Shown: piece after piece, positions 19,935 through 28,821 of the stretch
Numbering within the stretch: the first letter of the stretch is position 1
Layout: every line of letters starts with the position of its first letter
NCBI GenBank assembly: GCA_949987705.1
Contig: OX465283.1
Span: 160,533,850-160,597,849, forward strand
Source of the DNA: Thereva unica
Lineage: Eukaryota; Arthropoda; Insecta; Diptera; Therevidae
Direction of reading: 5' to 3'
DNA length: 64,000 nt
Program-made: the position numbers and the translations under genes
Notes under the pieces: generated by a model
Told to the model about the DNA's origin: nothing
Database searches by the model: none
Seen by the model: only the letters and a program-made list of their open reading frames with translations

Positions 19935-22321
19935 GTCCAGTAAATAGGTACTTTTTCTTTGCAAAAAATACCGCACGCGATTTTTTTTTACCAAATGTTT
20001 TTACATATTTTTATGAGCTTAAATTCAAAATGGCGTCATCCCCACCCTTATGCTTCACTTACAATGAAGGGAAACGCGTTTAATTCTATATCTCAGAAAC
20101 TATGCGTTTTACGACAAAAATGTATATAATCTTTTTTGTAGATAAATAAGTGATTTAACTTTTTTGTTCAGAATTTTTTTTTGTAAAGTTAATATCTTCG
20201 GAGTTATAGTGCTTCAAACTTTATATATCACTTTCTTCGCGCTATATTTCGTTAACGGTTAGCCCGCCATAAAAAAGTCCTTCCTAAGACTTATAGAACA
20301 CACAATTCTCTATAATTTTTGCTTTTATGATTTTTACATAGGGCTAATATTTCACGAGTTATAGCGCTTTAAATGTCGCAAAACGTAAATTCAGAAAAAA
20401 AAATTCGTAATATCTTTTTCTTTGCCCGTTTCATTTCAAAACTGATTATATCGTGTGTTGGGCTTATCATTGCTCACATTTGTTGCCTTTACTTTTTTCT
20501 ATAAAGTTGATATTTATGGATTTATTACACCTCAAAAGTTAATTGTAACGACAGCAATACAATTATCTTCTAGGTTTGATTCCGTGGTCTTTGTCAGAGA
20601 AGACATACTATAGATCTCCTTGTTTTATGAACGTCCTTGGCAAGGTCTTTTAACAATATTTTCCTTCTAAAACCGGAAAGGGTCGTATTCCGCAGTGCTT
20701 AAAATTTCCAAATATTGTTGCAAACAATATTCTCTTTCTTTACGCTTTCAGTGGTTGTGACACAACGTCTTCAATATACGGCATGGGGAAGCAAAAGTTT
20801 TATCCATTTTTCCAAAAAATCCACAACTCATAAATTCAGTAGAATTGTTTAAAGAAGAAAAAATAGATCCAGATATGGTTGCTGAAGCTGGAGAGCGTTT
20901 TTTTATTGAGCTGTATGGAGGTAGTTCGTCAGAAACCAATATTAATTCACTTAGGTTCAAATGTTTTGGAAAATCGGCTACAAAAACCAAAGTGAACTTA
21001 TCAGCTCTGCTTATAACTAAAGATGCTGCTCGACTTCACTCATTTCGAGTATATCATCAAGTGCAAACTTGGCTTAATAGTTATCAAGACCCAGAGGAAT
21101 GGGGCTGGAAGCGAACAAGATTTGGTTTACAACCAGTCCCAATGACAATAATTGTTCCGGCACCAGAAAATTTATTAAAATTGATATCCTGCAAATGTAG
21201 GAAAAATGGTGGCGGTTCCTGTGGATGCAGTGGCTGAAATGGAGGAAATTGCGAAAATGTGACGTAAGTAAATGAGAACATTTGCGAGTTTTCAAGTCTC
21301 CCAGATATATCATTCGACGAAGAAAACGTCAAGACATTAGATGGCAGCTTCATTGGTCTATCCGATTGTCAACCGACATCTTCGATATTAGGCTAAATAA
21401 CATGTTATAGCATCATTGTTTCGTTTTCTTGTGGATTAGCCCTACTGGGGCAACCACAATAAAAAAACGCGCCAAAAACTCGACCTCCACCCTGGTGTGG
21501 AAAAGGGTTTGTACCTACGCCAACGAAATTTCTTAATTATTTGTATGAACATTAATGTGTATCTATATGAAACATTTGGCGCTGAATAGAAAAAAATGTT
21601 TAAAGTAAAATTTCCACGGAATTTTTTAACAAACAAATTTGTTGGTATAACTTGTCATCGTAAATAAATAGTTGACTAGATATTTGCAAAAAAACATTTT
21701 TAATAAACTTTTGAGGTGTAATAAAGCCATAAATATGAACTTTATAGAAAAAAGTAAAGGCAGCAAATGTGGGCAATGATGAGCTCAACACACGATATAA
21801 TCGGGTTTGAAATGAAACGGGGAAAGAAAAAGATATTAGGAATTTTTTTTTATGAATTTACGTTTTGCGACATTTAAAGCGCTATAACTCGTGAAATATT
21901 AGCCCTATGTAAAAATGACAAAAGCAAAAATTATAGATAATCGTGTGTTCTATAAGTCTTGGCAAGGACTTTTTTATGGCGGGCTAACCGTTAACGAAAT
22001 ATAGCGCGAAGAAAGTGATATATAAAGTTTGAAGCACTATAACTCCGAAGATATTAACTTTACAACAAAAAATTCTGAACAAAAAAGTTAAATCACTTAT
22101 TTATCTACAAAAAAGATTATATACATTTTTGTCGTAAAACGCATAGTTTCTGAGATATAGAATTAAACGCGTTTCCCTTCATTGTAAGTGAAGCATAAGG
22201 GTGGGGATGACGCCATTTTGAATTTAAGCTCATAAAAATATGTAAAAACATTTGGTAAAAAAAAATCGCGTGCGGTATTTTTTGCATTACGAAGGCCTTT
22301 TTTTCGACCTATTTACTGGAC
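19935..22321. mobile_element. 2.4-kb long-TIR transposon inserted at TA inside a LINE (element LT1)
   Basis: The element has inverted terminal repeats of about 610 bp (19935-20540 and 21706-22321) whose tips read GTCCAGTAAATAGGT, with TA on each side (19933-19934 and 22322-22323). The arms carry several related clauses about 90 bp apart (GAGTTATAGCGCTTTAAA, GAGTTATAGTGCTTCAAA, CGTTAACGGTTAGC). Joining the flanks at one TA puts the LINE codons back in a single frame across the junction (S-Y-R-D), which fixes the boundaries and supports a TA target duplication. The core holds a degenerate protein region on + (20652-21240). TA targets are known from Tc1/mariner and a few other superfamilies, but the arm length and the cargo do not match a standard Tc1/mariner element. 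The superfamily is unresolved. Confidence 0.8.
20652..21240 (+). pseudogene. GCDTTS-motif protein with FEN1/XPG-like helix and Cys-rich tail
   Basis: The first segment reads ILFLYAFSGCDTTSSIYG followed by M-G-K-Q-K-F (about 20710-20800). After a stop and frameshift near 20830, a 130-codon frame (20845-21237) continues with A-G-E-R-F-F-I-E-L-Y-G-G, H-S-F-R-V-Y-H-Q-V-Q-T-W-L, P-E-E-W-G-W and C-K-C-R-K-N-G-G-G-S-C-G-C. Past the TGA the Cys/Gly pattern goes on (N-G-G-N-C). Proteins with HAFSGCDTTS, WGW and this Cys-rich end are widespread, mostly uncharacterised, in invertebrate genomes. The GCD-x-x-x-S-I-x-G-x-G-K pattern resembles the helix-two-turn-helix of FEN1/XPG nucleases (GCDYCESIRGIG), where the Asp helps bind metal. 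That link is my inference. The N-terminal catalytic part is absent, so the copy is dead. Confidence 0.6.
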
Positions 22322-22899
22322 TATAGGGACTGATTGAAAAACGGACGCACAAAAGAAAGAAGAAGACTTGGGTGGAGGGACATTATTACAGAGATAAACG
22401 AACTCGTGAATAATACTGACGTGGGATAGTTATATGAGAAAGTGAACAGGTAAAGTAAAGAGTTTAAACACAGAGTATCGATTTGTAAGGACAAAAATAG
22501 TAATATCCTGAGCCAAAAATAAGAATACTTAGAAATTAAGAGTGGGGGGGGGGGGGTGGATAATATTTTAATGAGCTACTGAATAGGGACAACGAAAATG
22601 AAAGTGATGTGAGCCAAACAGATATAGACGCACCACCTGATTACGGTAGTGATACTGGTGCTGCTAATGAAAGTGAGGTGCCTACAATGGACGACGTACA
22701 AAAAGCTATGACCAACCTTAAAAATAATAAAGCCCCAGCAAAAGATAATATAGCAATTGAGATGTTGAAAATTGGAGACCAAGAATTAAGGAATGGATTA
22801 CACAAGTTTATAGAATCGATCTAGGGCCAGGAAAACATCCCATTTGAATGGACGGAAGGTGTGATATGCCCCCGCAAAAAAAGGAGACTAAATGGTATT
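22322..22899 (+). pseudogene. RTE-like LINE, segment 2 of the interrupted copy
   Basis: It continues the frame of 19664-19934: L-Y-E-K-V-N-R, then K-E-F-K-H-R-V-S-I-C-K-D-K-N-S-N-I-L, then V-P-T-M-D-D-V-Q-K-A-M-T-N-L-K-N-N-K-A-P (the LKNNKAPG motif at the start of LINE reverse transcriptases, with the Gly changed to Ala), then W-T-E-G-V-I-C-P near 22850. The intact piece is 22609-22824. Stops lie at several points and a G13 run at about 22543-22557 disturbs the frame. At about 22900 the reading is broken by the minus-strand CR1-like LINE and resumes near 23505. Confidence 0.75.
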
Positions 22900-23510
22900 T
22901 TTTTATGTGGTAAATACAAGCTTAGGAATCACCCTTTGTACTACACGTCTGTCATGTCGTTCGAGTCATGGTCAGTGTCTAATAGTAAGCTTGATTTGAA
23001 GGATAGAGGAGAAAGGGTAGGTTAGGGATCTGGAGGGTGCGTGAGTAGATGTCGATGAACCTTGCGTTTGAACTCTAAGATATTATATGAGTTCGGAAAC
23101 ACCGACTGTGGAAGAGAGTTCCACAATCGAGTTGTTCTATTTATAAACGAACTACTAAAACGTAATGTGCGCGAAGAGGAGGGCTGTAGCGTATGGGGTG
23201 TAGGGTGTCTTGTGTTGCGGTTTCTGATATCAGTGGAACAGTCGCTATGGTAACAGCGGTAAAATTTGATAAGGGCTGCTACATTCCTGCGATGGCTTAA
23301 AGGGTCGATGGAGGAGCAAAGGGTGCTATCGCCAATGAGTTTGATGGCGCGGTTATGCACCTTGTCCAGCCAAGCCAAGGTGTTTTTTGGGGCACCCGCC
23401 CAGATATACGAGTTGTATTCAAGGCGGGGCCGAATGAAGGACTTGTAGATTGTAGCCAGAGCAGTTGGCTGAAGAAGGAATTTGCATCTCTTGAGGAAAC
23501 CCAGGCATGT
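22900..23510 (-). mobile_element. CR1/Jockey-like LINE 3' end, inserted in the RTE-like LINE
   Basis: The minus strand codes C-L-G-F-L-K-R-C-K-F-L-L, I-Y-K-S-F-I-R-P-R-L-E-Y-N-S-Y-I-W-A-G, LDKVHNRAIKLIGD, LSHRRNVAALIKFYRCYH, and a final F-I-N-R-T-T-R-L-W-N-S-L-P-Q-S-V-F with a stop at about 23022. This is the complete C-terminus downstream of the reverse transcriptase core, as in CR1/Jockey-like LINEs. A 3' UTR of about 115 bp follows, ending in ACATAAAAAAATA, and the same UTR occurs at 11980-12127. Only the last 600 bp are present (5'-truncated), typical of incomplete reverse transcription. The 118-codon frame 23022-23378 is uninterrupted, so this insertion is younger than its host element. 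Confidence 0.75.
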
Positions 23511-23570
23511 GAGAGCTTTAGGGGTATAACCCTTTTCAACTCAGCGTATAAAATACTGTCCATTATTTGA
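23505..23570 (+). pseudogene. RTE-like LINE, segment 3 of the interrupted copy
   Basis: It reads C-E-S-F-R-G-I-T-L-F-N-S-A-Y-K-I-L-S-I-I, the C-x-NYRGI-x-LLNS-x-YKIL motif of the reverse transcriptase palm entrance. It should directly follow the W-T-E-G-V-I-C-P ... K-K block at 22850-22895, so the CR1-like LINE sits exactly between two adjacent motifs. The copy ends at about 23570 where a convergent LINE begins. Confidence 0.6.
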
Positions 23571-23571
23571 T

Positions 23572-25010
23572 TTTTTGTTTCTTCATGCAGCTTTTGGATG
23601 GTTTCCTTTCCGCCTAACTTACTGAGTTCCGCAGCATGCCTTCAGACCCTGATGCCTAATTAATGGCGTACTTCTTTTATGGTAGGGGTTGCTATGCTGT
23701 AATTCTCATCGTCCGCATTCATGTTCTGTAGATTTCGGATACCACTGTGTCCCGCTCTGGTTTCATTAGTAGTTCCTTGAAATGCTCTGGCCATCTAGCA
23801 ATACTTCTTCCTTATTACTTAATATCTCCCCACTTTTATCCTTGCATATTCTCACTCTTGGCTTGAATTCTTTCCGTTGTTGATTTATCTTCTTATAGAG
23901 GTTTCTTGCATCATTAAGGCAGTGTTGGCCTCTTTCGCTTTGTTCATTCTCTTCTCAGTCCACCTCTTTTCTTTACACTCTTCAGAATTTCTTGTTCTGT
24001 GTCTATTTAGCATAACTTGGTATGCTCGGTTTCCCTCCATTATCACCTGGGTGCATTCTTCACCAAACCACTCCACCCTTCGTTCTTGTTGCTTGAAGCC
24101 TAGAACATCCTCTGCTGTTCCTTTTATTGTTCTTTTTATATCGATCCATTGATCGTTCAAGTCTTCCTGTGTGTTTTGATTGGTTTCATTTATTCTCACG
24201 TTCTTAGGTTCTCATATACAGCCCTAGTTGGCTCTTTCTTCAATTCTGCCACGTTGTATTTTCTGTCTCTGTTTCCTCTTCTTGTTTTGATATCCTGGCC
24301 CTAATTTTCGTTGCTATTAACAAGTGGGAGTCTATATTTGACCGGCGGTATGATCTCACGTCAAACACATTGGATTGATGGCGTGCGTCTATAAGGACGT
24401 AATCAATTGCATTATTCGTTATACCATTTGGCGACTTCCAGGTTACTTTTTGAATATCCTTATTCTCGAATTTGGTGTCTTAATACATTATCATTGTAGT
24501 GTTCGTGAAAACTAAACTTTCCGGCTGGAACGATGCTTTCCGTCCTATTTTTGGATTGGCTATATGACTATCTATATGTCATAACGAGGACAGTTTCTGT
24601 ACACTCTATCTAAAGAGTCATAAAACATCTACTTTTCTTCTTCCGTTTTATCTTCGGTTGGAGCATGTGCATTTATTATTGCATAATTGAAGAATTTGCC
24701 CGTTAAGGGAATCTTGCACCTTCTTTCATCTATGGCTTCAACGAGGTGTTTTATTTCCTTTCGCACAATGAATGCGGTACCTACGTTCAATCTGTATCGT
24801 GAAACCGGATACGTATTTCGTCAATACGTCTAGGAGAGTTTTTAGCTTACCGGGTTGGTATAGTGTTCTTAAATTCCATGAAAATAAGTTCAAATCATAG
24901 GCCTTGGTACGTTTGCCGGGTCGTTTCAGTGAAATCTGTCCAGTCCGAAGCTCTACCGTAGGTTCTATAGCAAAATGTTAACGCCAGGAAGAGTTGCTAG
25001 CTCTTCGCTC
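23572..25010 (-). pseudogene. RTE-like LINE, 5' part (endonuclease to start of RT), convergent copy
   Basis: Read on the minus strand from about 24895: F-S-W-N-L-R-T-L (endonuclease start), G-T-A-F-I-V-R-K-E, N-Y-A-I-I-N-A-H-A-P-T-E-D, then V-T-W-K-S-P-N-G and I-D-Y-V-L-I-D-A-R (the T-W-x-S-P-x-G ... IDYVLI block near the C-terminal catalytic residues), then S-D-H degraded to D-S-H-L-L-I-A. The linker frame 24199-23885 follows (W-F-G-E-E-C; R-A-Y-Q-V-M-L-N-R-H-R-T-R-N-S), then F-K-P-R-V-R-I-C-K-D-K-S-G. It belongs to the same family as the plus-strand copy ending at 23570. Endonuclease motifs in the middle are lost through deletions and many shifts. The reverse transcriptase is missing. About 100 bp upstream (to 25010) may be 5' UTR. 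Confidence 0.7.
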
Positions 25011-25285
25011 GTAAGCGAGAATATAGCGTCTCACACTCGCTTATACTGTCGTTAGTTGGTTATTCAGGGGGCGTGGAGGTGATGGTTCGATTTTGGAAAT
25101 TATTCAGTCGTTTTTAGGGGCGCTAAATTTTGCAAAATTGATGAGAACTTTTGGTGTCTTTTTAGAGAACAAATTTTCCCTCCTCCGCCGTAAGATCGCA
25201 ATAATCGATTCAACTAAAGAAAATAGTCATTAAAATATCAAATCAAAAACATATACAGAATATATATGTTTTTCATAATCTAAAT

Positions 25286-25491
25286 CACGGTATACAGAAA
25301 CAAGGTAATGTAAAAGACTGAATACCGTAAACGATATTTTAGTGCTGACGTCACGTGGGGCCCGCTTTCCATATAAAATCGAAGCTGTTGTTGTTGTGTC
25401 TGCATTAGGGCTGACGTCTCTTGGCGCCCACTTTTTACGGTATTCGAAGCTGTCGCCTCTTTTACATTACCTTATGTTTCTGTATACCGAG
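25286..25491. mobile_element. 206-bp MITE with 9-bp target duplication
   Basis: The ends CACGGTATACAGAAACA and, reversed, CTCGGTATACAGAAACA are complementary, and complementarity continues through AAGGTAATGTAAAAGA. Both sides carry AATCTAAAT (25277-25285 and 25492-25500), a perfect 9-bp direct repeat. The inside consists of two diverged copies of a block running from GCTGACGTC to TCGAAGCTGT. The first contains TGACGTCACGTG, a full CRE overlapping an E-box. A 9-bp duplication is typical of Mutator-like elements and Drosophila FB foldback elements. No protein is encoded. Confidence 0.85.
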
Positions 25492-25500
25492 AATCTAAAT

Positions 25501-26510
25501 TATCTTAATTTTACAACTACAATTTAAATATTGAATCTATTCAAACAAGAGCAATGGTATTTCCAGATTAGAACTCCGATAGAGTCGTCTATGCTGCGAA
25601 AATTTTACAAGGTTTCAAAAATATTCCCACGGGACAAAATAAAATTCCTGGAAAGTCCGAAGGTTTCGGTGTCGTTGTGGAAATCCCTGTTCGCAATAAG
25701 CCAATAAAAATGTTTCTCTTACAATACCTGAATTGCTGCTTTTGCTGACTTTCTCACAGGACTTTCAACCATTCTCTCACAGGTTTAAATATTGAAATGG
25801 TTTTCCAGGAAATTCTGGCCAGGACTTCGCTCAAACAAATTCGTATTATTACAACTTCCAATAATTCTCTCAACATTTTCTCACATCCTTTGCAGGAAGG
25901 AAATCTTGAGACTAAATATAGCCATAACTTGTCGTCGTCACATAATTTCCCAAAAACACATGTTTACTGAACGCCTCGTTTCTTGAATAAACGGTTTTTT
26001 TAATTACCATCAGGAGCCATCTGGTTCCTACCTTTCGTCCCGAAGCATAGTGCAGAAACACTTGTAATTAAAGACTGAATGCACATGTGACTCCGGGAAC
26101 CCTGCGCCTGCAGCTTGCATTTATGATGCTTTCGATATTATTGTGGAAAAGGAGCCCATTGAGGCATAAGTATGTAGGAGAAGGAGGAGGGTCGTAAATA
26201 ATTTAGCTATTTTAAAAATTAATCTTTCATGTTATATGTGGATTCTCGGTCCTTGGCTGATAAGGCGAGAGCACAGGGATTTCCACAAAATTCTGTTGAG
26301 TGCAGTTTTATTGTGGGAGAAATTTATATTTTATCTTAGACACTAATTATTCATGCATTTGGATGATCCTTTTAAGGTCGGCCGCTTTGGGTGCCGACTG
26401 CTTGAAATGATCATCGGAGTCAGGCTACTAAAGGTCGCAATGCCATATATTAAGGTTCAACATTAGATTCGATGTTCAAGCAAAGTGATTTCTGTCCCAT
26501 TGGTGGATAT
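25501..26510. other. Unassigned sequence
   Basis: No gene or clear repeat. The stretch 26000-26500 is somewhat GC-richer (GGAGCCATCTGGTTCCTACC, GGTCGGCCGCTTTGGGTGCC), but no motif decides its role. Confidence 0.45.
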
Positions 26511-26589
26511 TTCGATCTTCGAGAGATCGACGCCATCTGTACGTCATTGTACACACTCTTTTGATTGATTTCGTTTTACGTGGTCAATT
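26511..26589 (+). repeat. Left member of long direct repeats flanking an RTE copy
   Basis: TTCGATCTTCGAGAGAT, CATCTGTACGTCATTG and ACACACTCTTTTGATTGATT recur in the same order and orientation at 27559-27640 (about four fifths identical by eye), one on each side of the old RTE-like copy. Confidence 0.65.
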
Positions 26590-26654
26590 TTGATGTTGAA
26601 CGAATATCACTAAATTGGGCCTCTGTTTTAAATTCAAACGTTATTCTGCGCGTT

Positions 26655-27558
26655 TTTTGCGAATCGAAACGATTTATCCGAGGAGCTCCCGATTCAAACG
26701 GGTGTCCGACAGGGAGACGTCGCTTCTCCACTTCTCTTCATTGTTGTGATCGACGCGATTATGTGTGAAGCATTCGATGGCCGACGTGGAGTTCGATACG
26801 ACGACAACAACTTCGTAACTGACTTAATGTTCGCCGACGATAGCGTCGTCTTCACCGACACGGATACCTAGCGTCATACGGGTTCAAAATCAATGCGGAA
26901 AAGATCAAAGTGCTCATAACGGACGTATCGAGGGCCAGTGTTCACCTCGATGGAACCCAAATCGAACAGGTTCTGATATTCAAATATTTGGGATCATTGG
27001 TTGAGGAAACGAAAATAGTATGGACGTCCGACGTTCACAGCCGCATCGGCCAAGCAACAGCAACTTTCGCCTCGCTCAAGTGGTGCATATGGAAACGAAC
27101 CAATATTTCCATCAAAACAAAAGTACGCCTTTACCGAACGTTGATCCTTCCGATTGTTCTTCGATTGTCGGTCTTCCAAATGTGATGCTTGAGGAAGATT
27201 CTCGGAGTCTCCCTTCCCTATCGTCTCTGAAACGAGACAGTCAGACAAAGATGTGATCAGCAGACACTGATCGAAGAAGAAATGCAAAAGCGTCGGCTGC
27301 GGTAGTTTGGACTGGGATGATGACTGCTTGCCGCTTCTTTGGCGAGATCGTCCCGCAGACGGCAATCCAGCGATCAGCACCGAAGAAAACCTGGCTAAAG
27401 AATATCGAGGGTGACCTAAAGAATCAACGACTATCAGTTACCGAGGCTCGAATGGAAAGGAATCGTGAATCGAGTTCGAGACCTAGCGGCACCACAGCAG
27501 CGTATCCGTTGCGGGGATGTCTCGCTTAGACCGCCAGCTAACGGATGAAAGAAGAAGG
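26655..27558 (+). pseudogene. RTE-like LINE 3' half, old copy of the intact family
   Basis: It is nearly colinear with the second half of the intact ORF at 46920-49112, starting at the block equal to 48105 and ending in CTAACGGATGAAAGAAGAAGG, the same terminus. Readings include T-G-V-R-Q-G-D-V-A-S-P-L-L-F, L-M-F-A-D-D-S-V-V-F (catalytic pair retained) and V-H-L-D-G-T-Q-I-E-Q-V, then S-R-I-G-Q-A-T-A-T-F-A-S-L-K-W-C-I-W-K-R. Several deletions (near 26868, 27160 and 27310) and frameshifts destroy the frame. It is a 5'-truncated, inactive copy clearly older than the intact one. Confidence 0.85.
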
Positions 27559-27640
27559 TTCGATCTTCGGGAGATGTACTGATGATCTGTACGCCATTGC
27601 ACACACTCGTTTGATTGATTACCTTTTTACCTGGTCAGTT
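27559..27640 (+). repeat. Right member of long direct repeats flanking an RTE copy
   Basis: Partner of 26511-26589. It begins immediately after the (GAA)-type LINE tail, as expected for an unusually long target-site duplication. Confidence 0.65.
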
Positions 27641-27701
27641 ACGTAAGAAGTTCGCCAAATTCGACAAAATGGAATCGGAGCAATTCTAGAGACTTTATTT
27701 A

Positions 27702-28208
27702 CCCAATTTATGCCTAGGTTGAAAAGTTGAGTCGACGTTGAGTTGAAATTTGGACCACCGTATATGATGTCGAATTGAGTTCAGTTTTGGAAATAGAGTT
27801 GACGACAGATTTCACGGATGGTAAACAAGCAAAGCAAATGTGTCTTCAACTCAATTCCAACTCAACCCGCGTCTCTTCTGACATCCAAGCGAGGCGCGAC
27901 ATTTGCGCTTTTTTACCTTGGCCAAGGTGCAGTTTTTAGTTGTGCGTGCCTTCTGTCAACCTACCTACTCCCGTTGAACTGAGCAAAGTTCAAATTCTTT
28001 AAGAAACCTCTTACCTGTTTCCAGGACGTATAATTCGGGTTCAACTCTGGTTTAACTCTTATGGGAACTCAGTATATGAGGTGAAATAGTAAGCCGACCC
28101 AAGTAGGAGAGCTGAGTTCAGTTGAATGGACCCTGCTTCAACACAACCACCGTTTATGACTGGGTTCAACCTGGGTTAAACCTGGGTTGAGCCTGGTTAT
28201 AAGCGGGG
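27702..28208. mobile_element. MITE family B, copy 1 (507 bp, GTTGAG/AACC words)
   Basis: TA (27700-27701) precedes CCCAATTTATGCCTAGGTTG, and the right end reads GGTTATAAGCGGGG followed by TA (28209-28210). It matches 59630-60042 in order (ATTGAGTTCAGT, GGAGAGCTGAGTT, TTTATGACTGGGTT) and the fragment at 37166-37310. The interior is crowded with GTTGA/TCAAC words in both orientations. It is non-coding. TA flanks suggest a Tc1/mariner-type non-autonomous element (inference). Confidence 0.7.
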
Positions 28209-28821
28209 TAATTATCACAAATTTAATAACGGAGGAGGCATTGAAACCCCTTTACCAATTTTCAGCGGAGTGAATTTTTTTGAAAATTGAATGAGTTTAT
28301 ATTCACCAGGGGACGACAGCCAAATTACGTAATTCATTTAATCATCCATCTTTAATAAGTCAACAAAAATATTTTTTTGGTTTTATCTTTCCCTTGAAAT
28401 TTTATCAAAAAATATTTGAATTAAAATAAACGCGGAATTCTGTAACTTCAAGTACTGAACTTGTTTTAAAACTTGCGATAAAAGGTGTTTTGATGAAATC
28501 GAGAAACAACAAAGCGACGAACTCGGGGCTGTAATTGAGTTTGTTTGCATTTCAGTGAATAAGAGCGAAATTCTCCACAAAGTCCAGTAATTTACGAAAT
28601 TCATTTTTTCTAGGCTAATTGAAACTCAATCATTGTTCGTTAAAAATGTTTTCAGTTGTCATATTGATAATTACGAGAGGCTTTTTGTTTTAATTTTCAT
28701 TTTTTTGTGTCCTGGAAGCAACCATTGACCATTCACGGAAGCAATTTATTGGAGTTAAAATGAACTGTGTTTTCGGGTGTATTGAGTGAGGATTTTCAAG
28801 AAATTTATTCCATATAAGTGG
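28209..28821. other. Unassigned AT-rich sequence
   Basis: No gene. The 28383-28604 minus frame has no motif. Confidence 0.45.

Noticed and set aside
23505..25010. Twin-priming 5' inversion of a single RTE-like LINE
   Set aside because: The plus and minus parts contain the same protein region, so they are two copies rather than one inverted copy.
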